This document shows, piece by piece, positions 17,644-25,886 of a DNA stretch of 37,911 nt. Position 1 is the first letter of the stretch. The number at the start of each line of letters is the position of its first letter. The DNA is from an uncultured Candidatus Saccharibacteria bacterium (GTDB taxonomy: Bacteria > Patescibacteriota > Saccharimonadia > Saccharimonadales > UBA4665), in assembly GCA_903900685.1 (NCBI GenBank), contig CAIUOC010000044.1:1-37911 (forward strand), in the 5' to 3' direction. Under the pieces are notes generated by a model. That model made no database searches and was not told where the DNA came from. It saw only the letters and a list, made by a program, of their open reading frames with translations. Made by a program: the position numbers and the translations under genes.

Positions 17644-18354
17644 TTAATATGACATTGACTGTAACAAGAGTTTGAAGTCTAGATAGTTTTGGTTTGATGA
17701 TAATGCCGTCATTGGGTAAGATATTGTTTGACCTATTCCGTTTTCTGAATAAAACTGTAAATAAGCTTGGATATCCGAACTACTCCCCATTATATCGTTT
17801 TTAGCGGGAACGCAATGATAACCAGTCTGGTCAGCACTAACTCCTACGATAATAATTTCACCTTTATTACTAGCATTGGTTATGCCATTGTGATAAAAAG
17901 ATAAATACTCCGGCTGACCTGCAAAAGTGAAAGAAGTACTACTGTCAAGAACAGGAAAAACAGACTCTGAGCTCCCTGAGGGACTACAAATATTATTGCC
18001 TTCTTCCAAAATTTTGACTGAAAGATTAGGGCCCCTGAACCAAACATTATCATATTGACCAGTACCCTGATTTAAGTTAGTTACAGTCCACGTTGAGGGA
18101 TATTTGAATTTAAGCTTCTCATAAGTAAGTTCATAGGTTTTCCATCCATTCGTTGAAGAACTAGATATAGTATTGCTCGAAGATTTAGTTGAATTACCTT
18201 GTACTGAAACGATCTTATTAATATTTGAGGTGTGATGATTTCTATAAACTAAGTATCCTGCAGCCGCTATCAGTACCACCACCAAAACAACCAGAACTAA
18301 CTCCACGCCGCTGAAACCGTCTTGATTTGTTTTTATATTTCTAGTTGATTTCAC
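17644..18354 (-). CDS. Secreted/anchored protein with type IV pilin-like N-terminus
   Basis: QDGFSGVELVLVVLVVVLIAAAGYLVYRNHH (G|F...E5 plus hydrophobic helix); likely GTG start at 18354. Confidence 0.7.
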   Translation of the reverse strand: MKSTRNIKTNQDGFSGVELVLVVLVVVLIAAAGYLVYRNHHTSNINKIVSVQGNSTKSSSNTISSSSTNGWKTYELTYEKLKFKYPSTWTVTNLNQGTGQYDNVWFRGPNLSVKILEEGNNICSPSGSSESVFPVLDSSTSFTFAGQPEYLSFYHNGITNASNKGEIIIVGVSADQTGYHCVPAKNDIMGSSSDIQAYLQFYSENGIGQTISYPMTALSSNQNYLDFKLLLQSMSY

Positions 18355-18532
18355 TAAACTATATATCTCGTATTATGGTTATTATATTTAAAGCTTATGC
18401 TATTAGCATACTTTTTTATGTCTGTAATTGCAAGTTTATAGAGCCGTTCGTTTAAGTACAATATTGTCTCTATATGTATATATAGTAGGGGAAGAATAAA
18501 TAGAGTAATTCATATCTGTCAGTAGATGCAAC

Positions 18533-18558
18533 AAAGGCTAATATCGACATTAGCCTTT
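18533..18558 (-). terminator. Rho-independent-like hairpin downstream of the IS1595-like transposase
   Basis: AAAGGCTAAT-atcgac-ATTAGCCTTT, perfect 10-bp stem with 6-nt loop and T-run on either strand. Confidence 0.6.
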
Positions 18559-18606
18559 TATGATAAGTAACTTATAGGATTTACCAGGTTAATGTACACT
18601 AAATGT

Positions 18607-18849
18607 ATGCCTAAAAAGAAAGCTCTTACTGAAGAAGAACGTCAAGCCTTTATAGATAATCTACCGGAAGATCAGAAGTACTCAGATCCCAAGGTTAAAT
18701 TCGATGAGCTTATTTCACTTGCTTCAAAGATGCCAGTTCCAAAAGACTCGGGGCAATCGGTTGCTGACGCAGGTTATAGCGATAAGCGAACTCATTCACA
18801 TAAAGTTGAAGATACTTCGGACTCACACAATGATAAGTCCCATCAATAG
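18607..18849 (+). CDS. Small hypothetical ORF converging into and overlapping the transposase gene
   Basis: MPKKKALTEEERQAFIDNLPEDQKYSDPKVKFDELISLASKMPVPK...; TACACT -10-like box 6 nt before this ATG; track start 18592. Confidence 0.45.
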   Translation: MPKKKALTEEERQAFIDNLPEDQKYSDPKVKFDELISLASKMPVPKDSGQSVADAGYSDKRTHSHKVEDTSDSHNDKSHQ

Positions 18850-19579
18850 AACGTTTCATTTGTGACCAAAAGCCTTCAATAGTATTCGTACTTATTCCAT
18901 CTTTTGAGTATTCTTCCTTCGAGTGGTTAATGTATCGGTGGATATATTCGCGTTTTACTCTGTAATATATAGTTGACTCATCTGACTGTATTTCACTGCC
19001 ATGTTTAGCCATGGCCCTAATGAACGGTAAAGCAACAGTAGCATCAGCCCTTTTGGTAGCTATAGCCTTAACTTGACCACTACCTTTTTGTTTCTCCACC
19101 ATGCCAATGACGGCTGTCTTATTGTCGAACTTGCCTTCGTTACCCTTACGCCTACCACCAATGTAGGTTTCGTCGATTTCAACAATACCAGACAGTTGAT
19201 TACTCTTTTGTTGCATAAGTAGGCGTATTTGATTGCATATTCGCCAAGCACACTTGTAGGTAACACCTAGGTGTCGTTGTAGCTCCATGGCTGAGACACC
19301 GTTCTTAGATACTGAGAATAGATACAAGGCATAGAACCACTTAGTTAACGGTGTTGGAGAGTGATCAAAGATCATATTGGCTGTAGGAGATAATGTAAAG
19401 CCACAGTGCGGTTGTTTACAGCCATAAGCTTTCTTATTACGTAAACGATAGAACTTAGTTTCAGCTCCACAATGAGGACAAAACTTAAGATCCCCATAAC
19501 GAGCCTGAAAGATAGTCTCTAAACAGACGTCATCGTTAGGAAAATCTTTTTGTAAGTCTTGTAGTGTGTAGTTCTTCAT
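18710..19579 (-). CDS. IS1595-like (ISXO2-type) transposase
   Basis: Zn ribbon CPHCGAETKFYRLRNKKAYGCKQPHC, then MELQRHLGVTYKCAWRICNQIR and DDE domain GIVEIDETYIGGRRKGNEGK ... NTIEGFWSQMKRSIDGTYHCVSPKYLQLYVNEFAYRYN. Confidence 0.93.
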   Translation of the reverse strand: MKNYTLQDLQKDFPNDDVCLETIFQARYGDLKFCPHCGAETKFYRLRNKKAYGCKQPHCGFTLSPTANMIFDHSPTPLTKWFYALYLFSVSKNGVSAMELQRHLGVTYKCAWRICNQIRLLMQQKSNQLSGIVEIDETYIGGRRKGNEGKFDNKTAVIGMVEKQKGSGQVKAIATKRADATVALPFIRAMAKHGSEIQSDESTIYYRVKREYIHRYINHSKEEYSKDGISTNTIEGFWSQMKRSIDGTYHCVSPKYLQLYVNEFAYRYNLRQQPIAPSLLELASLKQVK

Positions 19580-19700
19580 ATTTTAAGTCTACACTTCTGT
19601 ATACAGTATGTCTAGGGATAGTTACCAATGTTTTTTTATATATCTAATGCTCTATTATTTAAGGTTGCACTAATATTAAATTACTCGAAAATATTTCTAT

Positions 19701-21671
19701 CTAACTTCTAGCATCTTGATTGAGAAGCTGTTCGCGAAGCTTTGCAAATCTCTTTTGTTGTTCGGTAGCAATCTCTTCAGATGATTTTGCTTGGCCATTA
19801 GTATGATTTTTTTGAATATCGCCCTTTGCGCCAATAACGTTAACGACTGGAATAACAATTGGACTTCTACCAGTATGCTCAAATAGGAAATGAGTAACGA
19901 AGTCCTTTAATTCGACTTTAAATCTGTCTAAATCTACACGCTTGAATCTTTGTGCTGATGCTCGTCTAAGTTCTTGTCTAAGATTATTCATTAAATCTTC
20001 ATTGTCTCGCATGTATATAAAACCGCGAGATATGATATCTGGGCTAGTTAGAAGATTGCCGTTCTTCTTATCGACTGTTAAGACAATTGCTACCAGTCCC
20101 TCTTCGGCGAGCATTAATCTGTCTTTTATGACGATACTTGAAACTAGTGATCCAGTTTGATCAACAAGCATAGTTCCGTGAGGTACATCACCAGCAGTAA
20201 TCATTTTATCCTTAGTTAAATTAATAGTCTTTCCATTAAAGATATGGGTTGTATTAGCTCTTGGATAGCCTCTTTCAATGGCTGCCTCGTTATGATATTT
20301 TTGGGCAGTATATGTACCATAAATAGGTATGAGGAATTTTGGCTTAGTCATTTCAACCATATCCATGTACTCATCTATTGAGCAGTGTCCACTAACGTGT
20401 AGTGGTCCACAGCCGTCAACTTCATGGGTTGCGTGACGTTTAACAAATACACCTTTAATATTTAATTCATCAACCATTTTTGCGATAAGCTTGTCATTAC
20501 CACTTTCTGGAATTGGAGTTGAGCTTAAAACAACTGTATCGTTAGCTTTTAGCTTTACATATTTATGGTCGCCAATACTCATTCTTTGAAGAGCTGAGTT
20601 AGGTTCTCCCTGACTTCCCGTGCAGACAACAATTACTTCATGATCTTTCATGCTGTTGACATTCGCAATTGGTACAAATGTGCCTTTTGGAATCTTAATC
20701 ATACCGAGCTTTACGGCTACCTCTAAAGTACCCATCATGCTTCTACCATCCATAGCAATCTTTCGGTTGTGACGAACGGCAGCATTAACAAGCATTTGAA
20801 TTCTGTTAATATTGCTCGAGAATACGGCCACGAAAACCCTTCCTGGAGCACTTCCAAATAGGTCATTGTATGTAGGCTCAATAGTACTCTCACTTGGAGT
20901 ACGACCGGGTCTATCGGCACATAGGCACTCGTTTAGAAGCGCAAGTACGCCTTCGTCGCCTAGTTGCTTTAGTCTATCGGTATCTGATCTTTCATGATCA
21001 AGTGGATTTGGATCTAGTCTATAGTCGCCTGTACAAATTATTCTACCTACCGGGGTATCAACTACAACACAGGTACTTCCTGGAATTGAGTGGGTTATTC
21101 TAACCAGCTCTAAGAAGAATGGACCAACCTTAAGTCTCTCATGGGTTTCTTCATTCATTACAACTGTACGTAATTCAAAACCTTCGGGCATTGGTTGACC
21201 AAAGTTTTCGAAATGCTTGGTTATCATACCGATCGTAAATTTAGATCCATAAATTGGGGCTGGTACCTTTGGAACAATGTGAGGTAACCCTCCAATATGA
21301 TCAAGATGACCGTGAGTTATCACATAAGCTCTTACTTTATTCTTAATAGATTCAAGATAGGCTATGTCGCAAATGGCATAATTAATTCCAGGAAGATCAA
21401 TTCCAAGTTCATTTCCACAGTCGATGACTATGGCATCATTAAGATATTCAAGAACTATCATGTTTTTTGATCCACCAGCGTCCATTCCACCTAGTGCAAT
21501 TATCTTAAGAGTTGGACTATCGTCAATTAGGTTAGCCCTTCCCTTGTCTTCATTATTTGACGATGCGTATTGATTCATAATCCTTTGGGCATCATCTTGG
21601 TTTCTCCGTTGAGCTCTAATTGCAGCTCCTCTAGAAGCACCTCTGCTATTATTTTTATTATCGTTTGGCAT
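19701..21671 (-). CDS. rnj: Ribonuclease J with Arg-rich N-terminal extension
   Basis: Metallo-beta-lactamase motif THGHLDHIGG, beta-CASP, CTGSQGEPNSALQRM, VSGHCSIDEYMDMVEMTKPKFLIPIYGT. Confidence 0.95.
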   Translation of the reverse strand: MPNDNKNNSRGASRGAAIRAQRRNQDDAQRIMNQYASSNNEDKGRANLIDDSPTLKIIALGGMDAGGSKNMIVLEYLNDAIVIDCGNELGIDLPGINYAICDIAYLESIKNKVRAYVITHGHLDHIGGLPHIVPKVPAPIYGSKFTIGMITKHFENFGQPMPEGFELRTVVMNEETHERLKVGPFFLELVRITHSIPGSTCVVVDTPVGRIICTGDYRLDPNPLDHERSDTDRLKQLGDEGVLALLNECLCADRPGRTPSESTIEPTYNDLFGSAPGRVFVAVFSSNINRIQMLVNAAVRHNRKIAMDGRSMMGTLEVAVKLGMIKIPKGTFVPIANVNSMKDHEVIVVCTGSQGEPNSALQRMSIGDHKYVKLKANDTVVLSSTPIPESGNDKLIAKMVDELNIKGVFVKRHATHEVDGCGPLHVSGHCSIDEYMDMVEMTKPKFLIPIYGTYTAQKYHNEAAIERGYPRANTTHIFNGKTINLTKDKMITAGDVPHGTMLVDQTGSLVSSIVIKDRLMLAEEGLVAIVLTVDKKNGNLLTSPDIISRGFIYMRDNEDLMNNLRQELRRASAQRFKRVDLDRFKVELKDFVTHFLFEHTGRSPIVIPVVNVIGAKGDIQKNHTNGQAKSSEEIATEQQKRFAKLREQLLNQDARS

Positions 21672-21717
21672 ATTTATCCTTTCTAAGATTTATACAATTT
21701 GATATATTTTTCATTAA

Positions 21718-22278
21718 CTAAATTAATTCTGGTATTTTCTGAAAATCATCTATTAACGTTTGTCGCATCGAGCCGTTATAAAGTGCTGCGGCTGGATGAT
21801 ACAAAGGTAAATAAGTTATTCCATCAACTACTTCGGGACTACCGTGAACTTCAGATATCTTTCTTTTTGGTAAGAAACAATTCATGCTATGTCTTCCAAG
21901 TGTCACTACAATTTTTGGAGAAATAATCTCTAACTGATTTCTCAAATATGGCAAGAATGCTTGTTTTTCTGATTCGCTTGGGTCTCTATTCTTGGGTGGT
22001 CGGTATTTGACGATATTAGTTATATAGATGTCTGACCTATTAAGTCCAATTTTACTAAGTAAATCGTCTAGCATTTTACCTGATGCGCCAACAAAAGGTT
22101 TACCAGTTTCATCCTCTTTTTTACCTGGAGCTTCACCAATAAAAACTAAGTCGGCATCAGGGTTACCATCACCAAAAACTAATTGAATTGCCGAGTTTTT
22201 GAGCTCAGGGCAAGGATTATTTATGGCAATAGTTTTTTTAAGATTATCCAAAAGTTCTTTCTTGGTTTGAGTAGTCAT
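21718..22278 (-). CDS. Family-4-like uracil-DNA glycosylase lacking most Fe-S cysteines
   Basis: VFIGEAPGKKEDETGKPFVGASGKMLDDLL ... NIVKYRPPKNRDPSESEKQAFLPYL ... LYHPAAAL. Confidence 0.92.
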   Translation of the reverse strand: MTTQTKKELLDNLKKTIAINNPCPELKNSAIQLVFGDGNPDADLVFIGEAPGKKEDETGKPFVGASGKMLDDLLSKIGLNRSDIYITNIVKYRPPKNRDPSESEKQAFLPYLRNQLEIISPKIVVTLGRHSMNCFLPKRKISEVHGSPEVVDGITYLPLYHPAAALYNGSMRQTLIDDFQKIPELI

Positions 22279-22286
22279 ATTTAAAG

Positions 22287-22481
22287 TTATTTTTTAATAG
22301 GAGCAAATATTCTAATAAATCTATTGATAGAAAATATTAGTAGTATTAAAGTGGCACTGTATTCCCACCAACTAGCAGTATCTAATGCTCGTGAAGCTAT
22401 AAAGAAAGTTAAGATAAAACCTATTAAGCTCCCACCCAAATTTGTTAATCTTAATTTTGTAAGATCTTTTTTCTGCTTCAC
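22287..22481 (-). CDS. Small two-TM membrane protein
   Basis: LGGSLIGFILTFFIASRALDTASWWEYSATLILLIFSINRFI; between pnp and the UDG gene, tight operon spacing. Confidence 0.65.
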   Translation of the reverse strand: MKQKKDLTKLRLTNLGGSLIGFILTFFIASRALDTASWWEYSATLILLIFSINRFIRIFAPIKK

Positions 22482-22493
22482 TTTTCTTACGCC

Positions 22494-24632
22494 TTATTTC
22501 CCTTCTTTTTTTACAGCTCTCATGCTTAATTGTAGTCTTCCTCTATCGTCAATGGAAACTAATTTAACGTCAACGTGATCACCTTCGCTAATAAAATCAC
22601 TTGTCTTATTGACTCGCTCATCGCTAAGTTCACTTATATGAACTAGCCCTTCCCGACCAGGCATTATTTCAACAAAAGCACCAAAATCTAGGACACTAAC
22701 TACTTTACAGTTAGTATATACTTTACCAACTTCAGGATCATCGGTAATGTTTTTTATCCAGGCAATTGCTCCATCTATAGATTTCTTGTCTGGACTAGCG
22801 ATGAATACAGTACCGTCATCCTTAATATCTATTTCAGCTCCAGTTTCACCAATAATCTTATTAATCATCTCGCCGCCCTTACCGATAACTTCACGAATCT
22901 TCTCAGGGTTAATTTTGATTGTTTCGACTTGAGGTGCGTATTGACTAAGTTCTTTTCGAGGTCTAGCAAGTGTCTTAAGCATAATTTCTAAAATATGTGC
23001 TCGTCCAGCTGTACCCTGTTTTATGGCTTTGGCAAGTAAATCAATACTTAGTCCGTGAACTTTCATATCCATTTGTAGTGCGTTTATTCCTTTTGCAGTT
23101 CCTGCAACCTTGAAGTCCATATCTCCAGCAAAATCTTCTGCATCAGCAATGTCACTTAAAACTGCAACATTGTCACCTTCCATCATAAGTCCCATAGCTA
23201 TTCCGCTAACTGGTGCCTTTAATGGAACTCCGGCATCCATAAGTGCTAAACAGCTTGAACACGTAGCAGCCATTGATGTGCTACCGTGTTGACTCATTAT
23301 TTCTGTTACTGATCGAATGACATATGGAAATACTTCTTCGGATGGGATTACTGGCAGTAGAGCTCTTTCAGCCAAAGCGCTATGACCAATTTCTCTTCGT
23401 CCAGGACTACCAAGTCTTCGCACTTCACCAACTGTATAGCCAGGTGCGTTGTAGTGGTGTAGATAGCGCTTTTCAGTACTCTTCTCCATAGTATCTATCA
23501 TTTGAGCATAGCTAAGTGGTGCAAGTGTTACTATATTTAATCCTTGGGTCATTCCTCTAGTAAATAAACTTGATCCATGAGCTCGAGGAAGTAATCCGAC
23601 TTCAGCACTAATTGGACGAATTTCAGTTAACTTTCTACCGTCAGGTCGTGATTTATCTTCTAGAATACCCTTTCGCACATCCTTATTGACTGCACTAGTA
23701 AAAGCTTCAGAATATGAACTTTTATTTTCAGCAAATAATTCATCACCATCAGCTTCCTTTAGGTGTTCCATCATAGAAGACTTAATTTCAGCTAATTTCT
23801 CAATTCTAACTGGATAATCCATTCTTACTTTAGAGCCTAGTTTACCGGTCAAAAACTTATCTACTTTGGATTGAATCTCGCTAGCAATACTAATTACCGA
23901 GTAGTCCATCGGAACTACTCCGACTTTCTTAATCAGCTCATCCTGTAGTTTAATCGCTGGTTGAAGAGCTTTATGGGCAAATTCTAGTGCTTCAATAACT
24001 TCATCCTCAGTAATTTCATTAGCACCAGCTTCAACCATAGTAATAGCCTTGCCAGTACCAGCAACTACTAGGTCTAAATCACCCTTTTCGAGCTGTTCTA
24101 GGCTTGGAAGCGCCATAAGTTTACCGTTTACTCTTCCAACTCTAACGCCTGCTATAGGGCCATCGAATGGCGCTCCTGTAAGACAAAGAGCAGTCGATAT
24201 GGCAATCATGGCAATCGAATCAGGTCTAAATTCCGGGTCAGTTGATAAAACTGTAGCAATTGCTTGAACTTCATTCCTATAACCTTTAGGCCAGAGTGGT
24301 CTAATTGGTCGGTCAATTAGTCTTCCAATTAAAATTGCATCATCGCTAGGACGACCTTCCCGTTTAATAAAACGACTACCGCTTATTTTGCCAGATGCAT
24401 ACATTTTCTCTTCATATTCAATACTTAGAGGAAAGTAATCCATGCCTGACATAGTTTCAGGGCTGACCATGGCTGTTCCTAGAACTACAGTATCGCCATA
24501 TCTAACAATAACCGAACTAGTGCTCCTAAAGCCTACTCGATTAACTTCCATACTAAGTGTTCTGCCACAAAACTCAGTTTCTACTTTTAATATATCTTTA
24601 TTAAATGGATTGATGGTTATTTGGCTCATCAT
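22494..24632 (-). CDS. pnp: Polyribonucleotide nucleotidyltransferase (PNPase) with KH and S1 domains
   Basis: RPLWPKGYRNEVQ, LPRAHGSSLFTRGMTQ, KH IREVIGKGGEMINKIIGETGAEIDI, S1 GKVYTNCKVVSVLDFGAFVEIMPGREGLVHISEL. Confidence 0.97.
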   Translation of the reverse strand: MMSQITINPFNKDILKVETEFCGRTLSMEVNRVGFRSTSSVIVRYGDTVVLGTAMVSPETMSGMDYFPLSIEYEEKMYASGKISGSRFIKREGRPSDDAILIGRLIDRPIRPLWPKGYRNEVQAIATVLSTDPEFRPDSIAMIAISTALCLTGAPFDGPIAGVRVGRVNGKLMALPSLEQLEKGDLDLVVAGTGKAITMVEAGANEITEDEVIEALEFAHKALQPAIKLQDELIKKVGVVPMDYSVISIASEIQSKVDKFLTGKLGSKVRMDYPVRIEKLAEIKSSMMEHLKEADGDELFAENKSSYSEAFTSAVNKDVRKGILEDKSRPDGRKLTEIRPISAEVGLLPRAHGSSLFTRGMTQGLNIVTLAPLSYAQMIDTMEKSTEKRYLHHYNAPGYTVGEVRRLGSPGRREIGHSALAERALLPVIPSEEVFPYVIRSVTEIMSQHGSTSMAATCSSCLALMDAGVPLKAPVSGIAMGLMMEGDNVAVLSDIADAEDFAGDMDFKVAGTAKGINALQMDMKVHGLSIDLLAKAIKQGTAGRAHILEIMLKTLARPRKELSQYAPQVETIKINPEKIREVIGKGGEMINKIIGETGAEIDIKDDGTVFIASPDKKSIDGAIAWIKNITDDPEVGKVYTNCKVVSVLDFGAFVEIMPGREGLVHISELSDERVNKTSDFISEGDHVDVKLVSIDDRGRLQLSMRAVKKEGK

Positions 24633-24760
24633 TACCTTTCTTGATTACTAGACAATGTAATTCTTTTTACGAATAAGGTGCAAATATATACTTAAAATTA
24701 ACTTGTGCTTAATATTTAGTTTTAGTAATATATCTGATCTCTACCCGTAAAAAGTGTTGT

Positions 24761-24815
24761 CATAGCTTAAGTTTATTAAAATGCACAAGCTATGTTTCTC
24801 TTAAGAAATTAAGAG
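24761..24815 (-). promoter_or_regulatory. Two adjacent hairpins in the rpsO-pnp intergenic region
   Basis: CATAGCTT(24761-24768)...AAGCTATG(24787-24794) and CTCTTAA-gaaa-TTAAGAG (24798-24815). Confidence 0.6.
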
Positions 24816-24831
24816 ACTCAAAGTTTAAGCA

Positions 24832-25098
24832 CTACTTGCGAAGTCCTACTTTTTTAATAAGGGCTAGGTATGCCTGACTATCTGTCTCTGCAAGATATTT
24901 AAGGAGTCTTCTTCTTCGTCCTACCATTTGGAGTAAAGCTCTTCGAGCTGAAAAATCTTTTTTAGAAACTTTAAGATGTTCTGTTAATTCTTTAATTCTT
25001 TCAGTTAAAATACCTACTTGAACCGCAGCTGATCCAGTATCTTTCTTATTTACTTGTAGGCTTTCCAAAACTGCCTGTTTCTTCTCACGAGTTATCAT
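24832..25098 (-). CDS. rpsO: 30S ribosomal protein S15
   Basis: [50 protein letters not shown]. Confidence 0.97.
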   Translation of the reverse strand: MITREKKQAVLESLQVNKKDTGSAAVQVGILTERIKELTEHLKVSKKDFSARRALLQMVGRRRRLLKYLAETDSQAYLALIKKVGLRK

Positions 25099-25160
25099 AG
25101 TTAATAGTTATTTTAACAAATTTAGAGAGATTAATCAAGACGAATAATCTTTTTTCTTTC

Positions 25161-25844
25161 TTACAAGTCTGTAATTAAGTAGTCTTGAATATTTTCTTTA
25201 TTCAAAACATCAATTTTTACTGCACTCGAAATAAAAAATTTATCTATTGACGTTCGCCTAATACTGGTCGCATATGCTCCTGTTCCTAAGTCACTTCCAA
25301 TATCGCTGACTAGTGATCTTATATAGGTTCCGCTACTAACATGAGTTGTGAGTTTAATGTCTGGATAGTCATAACTATCAATAATAATCAAATCAATCTT
25401 AATTTCTCGAGGCTTTAATTCAACCGCTCTTCCCTCTCTAGCCAGCTTATATGACCTTACACCATTTATCTTAACTGCTGAATAACTTGGAGGAATTTGA
25501 GAAATGGAACCTCTGAATTTATTAATAGATAATTCCAAACCCTCGAGTGATGGAATTTTATCTGAAAGTTTTGTTATATCACCTTCTAAATCACCAGTTG
25601 TCGAAGTAGAACCTAACTGCATGCCAACTTCATAAATTTTATCTTTTTTCGTTAAAACTTCAGCTTTTTTTGTATAACTACCAACTAAAATAATGAGTAA
25701 ACCAGTTGCTAATGGATCTAGTGTTCCTGCATGGCCAACCTTTACTTTTTTACCCTCAATTGATCTTATTATAGATCGAACTTTGGCAACACAATCAAAT
25801 GATGTCCAATCAATATCCTTATCAATTAATAAAATACCATTCAT
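25161..25844 (-). CDS. truB: tRNA pseudouridine(55) synthase TruB
   Basis: GILLIDKDIDWTSFDCVAKVR ... KVGHAGTLDPLATGLL ... YSAVKINGVRSYKLAREG. Confidence 0.96.
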   Translation of the reverse strand: MNGILLIDKDIDWTSFDCVAKVRSIIRSIEGKKVKVGHAGTLDPLATGLLIILVGSYTKKAEVLTKKDKIYEVGMQLGSTSTTGDLEGDITKLSDKIPSLEGLELSINKFRGSISQIPPSYSAVKINGVRSYKLAREGRAVELKPREIKIDLIIIDSYDYPDIKLTTHVSSGTYIRSLVSDIGSDLGTGAYATSIRRTSIDKFFISSAVKIDVLNKENIQDYLITDL

Positions 25845-25886
25845 TAGTGAAAATTTTACACTAAAATCTATTCATCTAACAATAAC

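Larger units (their letters stand above)
18593..19605. mobile_element. IS1595-like element, approximate extent; exact ends unresolved
   Basis: Transposase flanked by an imperfect inverted match TGTACACTAAATGTATG (18593-18609) / reverse complement of 19587-19605 TGTATACAGAAGTGTAGAC; no convincing target duplication found by eye. Confidence 0.45.

Noticed and set aside
19060-19266. Frame-shifted ORF inside the transposase, possible programmed frameshift product
   Set aside because: The transposase frame is intact over its full length, so no frameshift is needed.
18563-19640. Exact IS ends and target-site duplication
   Set aside because: Several weak inverted matches (GTAACT..., GGT.A...) but no matching 8-bp direct flanks by eye; boundaries left approximate.
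20735-24651. Small ORFs antisense or out of frame to rnj and pnp (20735-21103, 22747-24651)
   Set aside because: Overlap highly conserved coding sequence; no independent start signals or recognisable products.
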